Assembly: GCF_016859125.1 (NCBI RefSeq)
Contig: NZ_CP069338.1
Coordinates: 10,171,501-10,235,500 of the forward strand
DNA length: 64,000 bases
Source of the DNA: Archangium violaceum
Lineage (GTDB): Bacteria > Myxococcota > Myxococcia > Myxococcales > Myxococcaceae
Direction: 5' to 3'
Below the pieces are notes generated by a model. The model had not been told where the DNA came from and ran no database searches. It was given only the letters and a program-made list of their open reading frames with translations. The position numbers and the translations under genes are program-made. Shown here in pieces: positions 25,267 to 32,005 of the stretch (positions within the stretch are counted from its first letter, which is position 1; every line of letters begins with the position of its first letter).

Positions 25267-26118
25267 TCAAGGCGTAGGTTGGAACACCGCTGCCGGCCGT
25301 GCTCCCTCTCGCACGAAAGCCATCAGCTCCTGGAGGATGGCCGGCCGGTCGAGCACGTCATTGTGACGCCTTCCCTCGAGGATGCGCGTGGTGGCATTCG
25401 GGAGCAGGGTTCCCATCCGCTGCCCCATGTCCACGGGAATGACCTCATCCCGAGTCCCGTGAACGATGAGCACCGGCTGTTTCAATCCAGGTGCCTTGGC
25501 TGCGCTGTCGAACGGATCCTTCACGAGCAGGCGCGCGGGGAGCCACGGGAAGAGCCGCGCTCCCACTTCCACGATCGAGGTGTAGGGCGTGATGAGCACC
25601 AGCCGCGTACCGTGGCCCCGCTTCGCCATCTCCACCGCCACGCCCGAGCCCAGGGACTGTCCCTGGAGCACCGTGTGCTCTCGAGGCACGCCCAGTTCTC
25701 GATACAGGTGCTCCAACGCGACCTCCGCCGCCGCGTAGATGCCCGTTTCGGAAGGCTCCTGCCCCATCGCGAGCCCGTAACCCGGGTACTCCACCGCGTA
25801 GAAGCCGAGCCCCGCCTCCTGGAAGCGCTGCGCCAGCCACTGCTCGTCCGCGAGCTGCTCGCCGTTGCCATGGAAGTGCACCACCGTCGGGGCCCCCGCT
25901 GGCGCGGACACGTGCAACGCGAACACCGTCGAGCCCTCCGGCCCGGGGATGCGCAGGAGCGTGGCTCCGGGCAGCGCCGGCTCGCGAGCCCCCGGTGGCA
26001 CCGGGAACACCAACCGCCGCTGGTTGACGAACACCAGCACGCAGAGTCCCACGTACGCCATGACCAGTACGGCCACCACCAGGAGCAGCATCCGCCTCGC
26101 CCTTCGAAGACGACCCAT
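25267..26118 (-). CDS. membrane-anchored alpha/beta hydrolase
   Basis: The 283-residue protein has an N-terminal membrane helix (RMLLLVVAVLVMAYVGLCVLV), then a short linker and an alpha/beta hydrolase domain. This has an oxyanion HFHGNGEQLAD, the strand GFYAVEYPGYGLAMG, nucleophile GQSLGSGVAVEMA (Ser near residue 152), Asp in IVHGTRDEVIP and His in LEGRRHNDVL. It matches the YfhR/BEM46-like group of inner-membrane hydrolases, whose substrates are unknown. It converges with the acyl-CoA dehydrogenase gene with a 10-base gap. Its ATG at 26118 abuts the decayed 3' end of the GyrB-like pseudogene, so its original promoter may have been rearranged. Confidence 0.85.
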   Translation of the reverse strand: MGRLRRARRMLLLVVAVLVMAYVGLCVLVFVNQRRLVFPVPPGAREPALPGATLLRIPGPEGSTVFALHVSAPAGAPTVVHFHGNGEQLADEQWLAQRFQEAGLGFYAVEYPGYGLAMGQEPSETGIYAAAEVALEHLYRELGVPREHTVLQGQSLGSGVAVEMAKRGHGTRLVLITPYTSIVEVGARLFPWLPARLLVKDPFDSAAKAPGLKQPVLIVHGTRDEVIPVDMGQRMGTLLPNATTRILEGRRHNDVLDRPAILQELMAFVREGARPAAVFQPTP

Positions 26119-26127
26119 GGCGGAACC

Positions 26128-27263
26128 TTAACGCACTGCCCGCGTCCGACGTACCGCGCGATGACGTGCTCCAGAATCCGCTCCGCAGCCGCCGGCTCCA
26201 CCTCGAACCGCTTGCTCAGCCACGCCTCGACCAGACAGGCCACGTCGAACTCACGGTCCTCATCGGCGAGCTCTCCCTTCACGGGGGCCGAGCCACACCG
26301 GCCGCAGCACCGTCACATCGAGCAGCACCGTGAGTCCCTCCAGGAGCACGGAAGGAATGTAGGCCGAGAGCCCCTGCGTGCGACCCACCGACTCGGCGTA
26401 GTGATGAAGCGCTTCCTGTAGCGCCTACTCGCCCGGGGTTGGCTCACCCGGGACACCGCCCGGCTCCCTGATGCCCCACCCCACCGGAACGAGAGCCGCA
26501 CCCGGGTGGATTCATGGCTCCCCTCGAAGCTCCAGGGTGAATGGAGTGGGAGGGCCGGCATTGAGAGCCGTGCGGCGTAGTCCACGAGTCCGCGCTCGCA
26601 ACGGTGGTGGGCCTCTGCCTGGTGCACGTCGTCGCGCAGCCGGAAGGAGACATGCTCGTGCAGAGCGGCCAGCTCCTCCATCCGCAACGACAATCCCAGG
26701 AGGGAAAACCGGGGCCGCTCGAAGATGGAGGGATCCTGCACGAAGTGGATGCGCGTGCCGCTGGATGACAGACGCCCCTCTTCCGTGACGGGAACTTCTT
26801 GGACCGAGCCCACCGGCTCTCCGCACCGAAAGGCCTGCCGCCAGGTCCTCCCGCCGGAGCAAAGAGAGACATCGAGCTCCGAAGCGGGCGCATTGACGAT
26901 CGCGAGATCTTCGTAGGGCGACACCAGGATGGACGTCTCGGGCGCACCGTCCGGACGGGGAGCACGATGGTCGGTGTCAGCCGGCGTGAACAGGCGAGCC
27001 AGCGAGTCCCCAGGAGGCTCGGACACGAACCGTGACGGCCACAATGGCCCGTTGAAGGAGAACGAGCAGGAGCCGTCGCTCCCGAAGTGGAGGATCACTT
27101 CGCCACCGCGACCTTCGCTCGCGGCGAGGGCCCCCGCTTCCAGCAGGAGCAGCGGCAACCGGTGGAGGCCGTAGCCGCCCGTACCTCCCACGTACATACC
27201 GGGCCGCTTGCGGATCTGCCGAATGAGGGCACTCGAAGCGCGTGGCATCCCCCGAACCAACAC
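26128..27263 (-). pseudogene. GyrB/ParE-like paralogue, frameshifted and truncated
   Basis: Reading from 27263, the first frame begins like type IIA topoisomerase B subunits (IRKRPGMYVGGTGGYGLH). It continues through the ATPase domain, clearest in SSSGTRIHFVQDPSIF and LRMEELAALHEHVSFRLRDD, which follow the GyrB TGTxVRFxPD...LRELxFLNxGVxIxLxD order. Near 26490 the match passes to a second frame (ALQEALHHYAESVG, an in-frame TAG just before it, then LLEGLTVLLDVTV, the transducer EGLxAVVSV). After an extra C near 26285 it passes to a third frame (KGELADEDREFDVACLVEAW, ERILEHVIA). The TOPRIM and C-terminal parts are absent. Even the intact part lacks the EVVDN and GGLHGVG ATP-binding motifs. At least two frame changes and one stop make it a pseudogene. 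Confidence 0.78.
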
Positions 27264-27291
27264 GAGTCACGCCCGATCAGGCACTCACAAG

Positions 27292-27664
27292 TCACAGAGG
27301 CTTCAGAGTGCCTGCCTTCCATTCCTTAAGTGTCCACTCCGCCGAGAATCCAACCACACCACCAGCGTTTCTTGCGAGGTCAACAAGCACCCACTCCCCC
27401 TCTGTTGGCGCAAACTCCATGACCGCTGTTGCAGCCCAACAACGAGTTCCCAGGTCTGGATCATCTAGCAGCACCAACAATTGCCGCTGCGCTTCTATAC
27501 CTCTCACCCGCAGCTCCCTATGAATCGCCACGAGAAGATCGAACAGGCGGTTGCCGTCGCTCGGTCTGCCCTCCGATATGGCACGACACCTCTCTGCGGA
27601 GTTGGTCCTGGTGAGTTCAATCAACTGCTCTGTCGGGAGTTTTTTTCAACTGCGTCTTCTTCAC
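27292..27664 (-). CDS. DUF2019 (HEAT-like) putative immunity protein, broken at an A7 tract
   Basis: An open frame of about 110 codons (27624-27292) has only a TTG to start from. A better start is the GTG at 27664, with GGAG 8 bases upstream and a GTGA overlap with the preceding fragment's stop. From it the frame reads MKKTQLKK and then meets seven A residues (27646-27640 on the minus strand). Dropping one A continues directly into LPTEQLIELTRTNSAER, which has a DUF2019-like N-terminus. The rest (VLLDDPDLGTRCWAATAVME, WTLKEWKAGTL) is HEAT-like, as in DUF2019. The gene is therefore frameshifted, slippage-expressed or misread. DUF2019 proteins often follow toxin genes, so immunity is the likely role. 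Confidence 0.62.
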
Positions 27665-27762
27665 AGAACGACTCCGGCGATCTGCCAAGTGCCTTGCCCC
27701 CGATTCTTCAATACCTCAGAAGCATGCAATACCCCAAACCGCTTCAATGCTTGCTGGAGGAG
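27661..27762 (-). pseudogene. C-terminal fragment of a third DUF2019 gene
   Basis: About 33 codons ending with TGA at 27663-27661 read LLQQALKRFGVLHASEVLKN, then RGQGTWQIAG. This parallels the end of the intact DUF2019 protein upstream (FGASEALKRWEEGTWALDP): the ASExLK and GTW positions agree. No start or N-terminal part exists; its 5' side lies in the 3' end of the intact gene in another frame. It is best read as the scar of a tandem duplication. Its stop overlaps the GTG of the next gene by GTGA, the same coupling used at the head of the array. Confidence 0.5.
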
Positions 27763-28160
27763 TCCGGCGGCTCCAGCTTGTTTTGCATAGAGTCCTCGCC
27801 CGTAACTACTTCGGCAGGGTCCAGGGCCCAGGTCCCTTCTTCCCAACGTTTCAAGGCCTCGGAAGCCCCGAATGCAGCCAAGCCTTCTCCCTTGGAGATC
27901 TCCATCAGCACAGCTGTAGCCTCTGCTGTTCGGTGCCTGAGCAGATATGCCGCAGCCATGGCGCGAACATCCATTCGTGGGTGTTTGAATAGCGCAGCAA
28001 GAGCATCCCGCCCGACATCACCACGAGCACGCAGTTTCTTGAACGCGGCAAGGCGCTTGTTGGCGTGCTTGTTTCCTGTTTTTGAATCTCCACGAAAAAT
28101 CGCATCGGTCTGTGCTGCCGTGTGGTGGGCAAATGCCTCAACAAGCTCTTCGAGACTCAT
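27744..28160 (-). CDS. DUF2019 domain protein, probable immunity protein for the upstream toxin
   Basis: The 138-residue protein is an intact DUF2019 member made of HEAT-like helices: LEELVEAFAHHTAAQTDAIF, NKHANKRLAAFKKLRARGD, ALFKHPRMDVRAMAAAYLLR, then the C-terminal AFGASEALKRWEEGTW. Its ATG at 28160 overlaps the toxin stop (ATGA), so it must be made with the toxin. That coupling, the small size and the following duplicated copies fit an immunity protein; this is inferred, not shown. The last 15 residues (EDSMQNKLEPPDSSSKH) run into the remnant of the second copy and may be a new tail created by rearrangement. The base composition looks less GC-rich than in neighbouring genes. Confidence 0.8.
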   Translation of the reverse strand: MSLEELVEAFAHHTAAQTDAIFRGDSKTGNKHANKRLAAFKKLRARGDVGRDALAALFKHPRMDVRAMAAAYLLRHRTAEATAVLMEISKGEGLAAFGASEALKRWEEGTWALDPAEVVTGEDSMQNKLEPPDSSSKH

Positions 28161-29617
28161 TTCCGGGGTCGCCAGGTTCCACTCCTGATATTTTCGATAG
28201 CTCTCAATCCGAATTGACGCTGGGCCTCATAAGATTGCGTGTTGAGCCACTGCCGCACAGTCAAACCTGGAGAGCCGGTGATAAATTCCTGTTTCGATGA
28301 ATAGAATGCGCTCACATCGATATGCACTCCCTCATCAAGAGGAACCACGTTCTCTGTGTTATGCAGGGCTTCGGAACCGAACCGCTTCAGATTGGTTTCG
28401 CGCTTCTCGACAATATGGTGCCATTGATTACCCTTCCCCGCTGGCCCCATGACATCCTTGAAGTCATCAAAGGACTTGAAGGCCCGATGCCCACTCGGAA
28501 GCAGCCTGCCCTCCTTGGGCGTCCCGCTCCCTCCTCCAGAGGATTTGCCACCGCCGCTCTGAGCCGTCATGGCCACGGCAGTCACGGGCAGGACAACGCG
28601 GAGCGTCCCCTCGGGTACGGAGACAATGATCCGCTCTGCTCCAGCCGCCGCATCCACAAAGCTCAAGCCGGTGTTGACTTCAATGGCTCGCGAGGCCTGC
28701 CCGAAGCCCGGTAACTTCGGCGCCTTGGATGCGAGTGCCGCTGTTCCACCGACCGCCGCCGTCCCCACCAGGACGAGAATGCGTACACTGTTGGGCCCAA
28801 TGACACGGCCGAACCGCTCGCCCGCCTCGCGCAGCTCCGCGAACGTGGTGGCCCGCGCCGCATCCTCGGAGAGCTGCACGTACGCTCGGATCAGGTCAAA
28901 GAACTCAAACCCGAGATAACCCCACAAGAGCACGGTGAAGGCGGCGGCTACGCCCTTGGATACGGGTTCCGGTGCCACCAACAGCGCCATGTACGCTGTG
29001 AGCGAGATGCTCACGGTCGCTAGCACCCGCGTGGGGTCGAGCGTGGCCCGCAGTTCCGCGTCCACTCCCTCCAGGGCCGGGCCCACCGCCAGGGCCATGG
29101 CGATGCTGCGCTTATCGTCGTCCTGGAGGTAGGGCCCGTCATCGAACAGCGTGAGGCAGTCCCCTGGCGTGCGGCGTTGCCCACAGTGGCGCTCATAGGC
29201 TCGGGCCAGCTCTGTTTGCCATGCATCTCCCCCCGCTCCCCCGGAGCCGGGCGCCAACCCGCCGCCGCGCTGTACAGGGGCGGAGGAAGCCACCCTCAAC
29301 GGCATGTCGAGCACCTGCTTCACCAGCGCGGCCTTGAACTCCGCGTCCCCTATTCGCACTGGAGCGAAGTCCGTCGGCAACCTGGCGAAGATGAGCGCGC
29401 TGTTGCCCTCTTCGCCGCGGACCTCATTCGCCTGCCCCCTCATTTCCGAAGGTTGGCGCGGCGTTGGCCGCTGATCGAGGTACGCCATCTGCCGGCCGTC
29501 AGAGGGTGTCCCCGTGACACACGCACCAAGGAGCACCAGTGCAACCAGAGCCAACGTCCCCATGCGCGAGCACTGCCGCTCACCAGCAGAGGGCAGCTGA
29601 CGATTCGACATTGCCAT
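28157..29617 (-). CDS. SitA-like polymorphic toxin lipoprotein with C-terminal WHH nuclease domain
   Basis: The 486-residue protein starts at the ATG at 29617 (GGGAGAGG upstream). It carries a lipoprotein signal (MGTLALVALVLLGACVTG, lipobox LGAC). The N-terminal half is Gly/Pro-rich and then has hydrophobic stretches (TVSISLTAYMALLV, AAFTVLLWGYLGFEFF, VRILVLVGTAAVGG) of the type found in myxobacterial toxin lipoproteins. After a Gly/Ser linker (SGGGKSSGGGSG) comes a toxin tip: NQWHHIVEKRETNLKRFG, HNTENVVPLDEGVH and VRQWLNTQSYEAQRQFGL. These are features of HNH/EndoVII nucleases with a WHH signature. In Myxococcus, SitA lipoproteins are passed between kin by TraA/TraB outer membrane exchange. 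The downstream DUF2019 gene overlaps by 4 bases and is the likely immunity gene. Confidence 0.75.
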   Translation of the reverse strand: MAMSNRQLPSAGERQCSRMGTLALVALVLLGACVTGTPSDGRQMAYLDQRPTPRQPSEMRGQANEVRGEEGNSALIFARLPTDFAPVRIGDAEFKAALVKQVLDMPLRVASSAPVQRGGGLAPGSGGAGGDAWQTELARAYERHCGQRRTPGDCLTLFDDGPYLQDDDKRSIAMALAVGPALEGVDAELRATLDPTRVLATVSISLTAYMALLVAPEPVSKGVAAAFTVLLWGYLGFEFFDLIRAYVQLSEDAARATTFAELREAGERFGRVIGPNSVRILVLVGTAAVGGTAALASKAPKLPGFGQASRAIEVNTGLSFVDAAAGAERIIVSVPEGTLRVVLPVTAVAMTAQSGGGKSSGGGSGTPKEGRLLPSGHRAFKSFDDFKDVMGPAGKGNQWHHIVEKRETNLKRFGSEALHNTENVVPLDEGVHIDVSAFYSSKQEFITGSPGLTVRQWLNTQSYEAQRQFGLRAIENIRSGTWRPRK

Positions 29618-29763
29618 ACCTCTCCCAGGTGAGCAGCGCGGGGGATGCCAGCTCAAGCTGCTGTGGAGGCAAGATGTCAAGTTGCCAGGAGGCCCATTGT
29701 CAAGACACCGATTCCGGCGCGGGGCCTGGTTGGTTACACGCGATACACACCTCGTGGGAAATA

Positions 29764-29798
29764 CCCTCACCCCGGCCCTCTCCCAGAGGGAGAGGGAG
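29764..29798. repeat. REP-like intergenic palindromic repeat, copy 1
   Basis: A CCCTCACCCCGGC lead is followed by CCCTCTCCC-AGA-GGGAGAGGG (29776-29796), a perfect 9-bp stem with a 3-base loop. Nearly the same unit occurs at 35194-35229. Both copies are intergenic and next to divergent or unrelated genes, as expected of REP elements. Confidence 0.7.
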
Positions 29799-29824
29799 TC
29801 CACGGCTCCACTTCTGGTTGCATC

Positions 29825-29863
29825 CGTGTTTTTCTGACACTATGTTGGTGTCAATTAAACACG
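29825..29863. promoter_or_regulatory. 39-bp nested palindrome upstream of the SPFH/NAD-kinase-like operon
   Basis: CGTGTTT (29825-29831) pairs with AAACACG (29857-29863), and inside these TGACAC (29835-29840) pairs with GTGTCA (29848-29853) around a 7-base centre. Overall 13 of 16 arm positions match. It ends 19 bases before the ATG at 29883. It could be an operator for a dimeric regulator or a 5' leader hairpin. Confidence 0.5.
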
Positions 29864-29882
29864 AAGACGAGAGGGGTGGGTC

Positions 29883-30860
29883 ATGAGCATCCGGTACATG
29901 AAGGCGCCGCCGACGACGTACGTCATGCAGTTCAAGGACGGGCGGGTGAAGCGCGAGGGGCTCGGCCTCTCCTTCTTCTACTGGGCTCCCACCACCACCG
30001 TGGTCGCCGTGCCGCTCTCCAGCTCGGACGTGCCCTTCGTCTTCAACGAGATCACCCAGGACTTCCAGGCCGTCACCCTCCAGGGCCAGCTCACCTACCG
30101 CGTCGCGGATCCCAAGCTGCTCGCCGGGCTGCTCGATTACTCGGTGAAGCCCTCGGGCGAGTACGCCTCGGAAGATCCCTCGAAGCTGGAGGAGCGGCTC
30201 GTCCAGATCGTCCAGGTGCGCGCACGCACGGTGGTGCAGTCCATGCCCCTGCGCGAGGTGCTCGTGCAGGCGGCCACCATCGAGGGCAAGGTGCTCGCGG
30301 CGCTGCGCGAGACCGAGGCGGTGCGGATGCTCGGCGTCGAGGTACAGGGATTCGCGCTCCTCTCGACGCGCCCCACCCCGGAGATGGCGCGAGCCCTCGA
30401 GGCCGAGGCTCGTGAGGCCCTCCAGCGGCGCGCGGACGAGGCCATCTACGCCCGCCGCAACGCCGCCGTGGAGCAGGAGCGGCGCATCAAGGAGAGCGAG
30501 ATCGCCACCGAGCTGTCCGTCGAGGCCGGCAAGCGGCAGATCCGCGAGGCGCAGATCGCCGCGGACATTGCCGTGGAGGAGCAGCGCGCCGCCTTCATGG
30601 AGCGCTGGAGCGAGAACGAGCGCAAGGCCGCCGAGGCCAGGGCCTACGCGCTGGAGAAAACGCTCGCCCCGGTGCGGGATGTGGACTGGAAGGTGCTCAT
30701 GGCGGCGGCCGGTGGCGGGAACGATCCCAAGCTGAACATCGCGCTCGCCTTCCGTGAGATGGCGGAGAACGCGGGGAAGATCGGCGAGCTGAACGTGTCC
30801 CCGGATCTGCTGCGTTCGCTGCTCTCGGGCCCATCGGGGAGCCAGGCGCGCCATGGCTGA
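29883..30860 (+). CDS. SPFH/band 7 domain protein
   Basis: The 325-residue protein begins MSIRYMKAPPTTYVMQFKDG and has the band-7 beta part (VPLSSSDVPFVFNEITQDFQ, LQGQLTYRVADPKLL) followed by helices (VQIVQVRARTVVQSMPL). A long charged coiled coil covers about residues 175-265 (EAEAREALQRRADEAIYARR, VEQERRIKESEIA), as in flotillin-type scaffolds. There is no N-terminal membrane helix, so it would associate peripherally or act as a cytoplasmic scaffold. The ATG follows GAGAGGGGTGG, and the 39-bp palindrome lies just upstream. Its stop overlaps the start of the NAD-kinase-like gene by 8 bases, so the two proteins probably work together. No membrane partner is encoded nearby. Confidence 0.85.
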   Translation: MSIRYMKAPPTTYVMQFKDGRVKREGLGLSFFYWAPTTTVVAVPLSSSDVPFVFNEITQDFQAVTLQGQLTYRVADPKLLAGLLDYSVKPSGEYASEDPSKLEERLVQIVQVRARTVVQSMPLREVLVQAATIEGKVLAALRETEAVRMLGVEVQGFALLSTRPTPEMARALEAEAREALQRRADEAIYARRNAAVEQERRIKESEIATELSVEAGKRQIREAQIAADIAVEEQRAAFMERWSENERKAAEARAYALEKTLAPVRDVDWKVLMAAAGGGNDPKLNIALAFREMAENAGKIGELNVSPDLLRSLLSGPSGSQARHG

Positions 30861-31779
30861 GTACGAGAAGATCGTCCTCGTCACCCGCAGGACGCGGCTC
30901 GCCGAGTTGGTGGAGCGCTTCAACACGCGTTCGCAGGCGCGCTTCTACCTGGAGCACGCCGGCCAGGACTTCGAGGACTACGCGCGGGAGGACGACACCT
31001 ATCGCCGTTCGCTCGATGCGCTCCATAAGCTGCAGGAACTCGGGCTACCGGTGCAGCAGGTGGACCGATCGCTGGTGCCCACCTTCCTCTTCACCGGCAA
31101 GGAACTGGTGGTGACGGTGGGCCAGGACGGCCTGGTCGCCAACGTGGCGAAGTACGTGGGCTCCCAGCCGATCGTCGGCGTCAATCCGGACCCGGAGCGC
31201 TTCGATGGCGTGCTCCTGCCCTTCGGCATCGACAAGGCCCGGGTAGCGGTGCGCCACGTGTTGGAGGAGCAGGCCCGCTTCCGCGAGGTAACGCTCGCCG
31301 AGGTGGTGCTGAGCGATGGTCAGCGGCTGCTCGGGTTCAATGATCTGTTCCTCGGGGCGCGCACCCACGTCTCCGCCCGCTACACCCTGCACTACGAGCG
31401 CCGCGCCGAGTCCCAGTCCTCCAGCGGCATCATCGTTTCCACGGGTGCGGGTTCGAGCGGCTGGCTGTCCTCGGTGTTCACGCTCGCGCAGGGGCTCACG
31501 GAGGCAACAGGAGGACAGCCGGGACTGCCGTGGCGGCTCTCCTGGGAGGACCCGCGGCTGGCCTTCGTGGTGCGCGAGCCCTTCATCAGCCGGCACTCGG
31601 CGGCCAGCGTGGTGGCCGGCTTCGTCAGCGCGCAGCAGGAACTGGAGGTGGAGTCTAGGATGCCCTCGGGGGGCGTCATCTTCAGCGACGGCGTGGAGGA
31701 GGACTTCCTCGCCTTCAACGCCGGCACCACGGCCCGGGTGCGCCCGGCCGCCCAGCGCGCCCGGCTCGTCGTTCACTGA
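30853..31779 (+). CDS. NAD kinase-like protein
   Basis: The 308-residue protein resembles NAD(P) kinases. The GGDGT motif appears as VVTVGQDGLVANVA, keeping the Asp but not the first Gly. Next come PIVGVNPDPERFDGVLLPF (compare LGVNxGxxGFL), and IIVSTGAGSSGWLSSVFTLA in place of the TPTGSTAYSLSAGG loop. The C-terminal SDGVEEDFLAF recalls the DG strand of the family. The catalytic Asp is present, but the changed ATP loop means activity or substrate may differ. The N-terminal 55 residues (MAEYEKIVLVTRRTRLAELV, then ERFNTRSQARFYL) look like the extension of lipid/NAD kinase relatives. It is translationally coupled to the SPFH gene; how a scaffold and a kinase-like protein cooperate is unknown. Confidence 0.75.
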   Translation: MAEYEKIVLVTRRTRLAELVERFNTRSQARFYLEHAGQDFEDYAREDDTYRRSLDALHKLQELGLPVQQVDRSLVPTFLFTGKELVVTVGQDGLVANVAKYVGSQPIVGVNPDPERFDGVLLPFGIDKARVAVRHVLEEQARFREVTLAEVVLSDGQRLLGFNDLFLGARTHVSARYTLHYERRAESQSSSGIIVSTGAGSSGWLSSVFTLAQGLTEATGGQPGLPWRLSWEDPRLAFVVREPFISRHSAASVVAGFVSAQQELEVESRMPSGGVIFSDGVEEDFLAFNAGTTARVRPAAQRARLVVH

Positions 31780-32005
31780 GCGGCTAAAGTAGACGCGGGT
31801 GTTCGTAACTCGCTGGCCTTTATAGGTCTGGTGGGATGCGTAGATGGCGTATACCGGCGCGAAGATGCTCACGAGGCCGACAACGGCCTTCACTTCCGTC
31901 GACGCTGGAGTGGTGCCAGAAAGGTAGACACGGCATCTCCGGCAGGCGTCATAGCGAAGCGTCGACCAGTTCTCGACATGGCACTTCGGACGTCACTCTC
32001 CAACC
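31780..32005. other. 226-base intergenic region between convergent genes
   Basis: No supported gene was found. A minus-strand frame from 31893 starts with a hydrophobic stretch (VVGLVSIFAPVYAIYASH) but runs on into the antisense of the NAD-kinase-like gene. It may be the relic of a small membrane protein; nothing confirms this. Confidence 0.4.

Noticed and set aside
29618-29763. Possible mobile-element boundary next to the toxin gene
   Set aside because: No transposase, integrase, att-like direct repeat or tRNA was found; only the REP-like hairpin and the 39-bp dyad are visible.
31795-31893. Minus-strand hydrophobic N-terminus (GTG at 31893)
   Set aside because: A plausible leader or membrane helix, but it continues into antisense of the NAD-kinase-like gene with no stop or homologue, and lacks a ribosome site; at most a relic.
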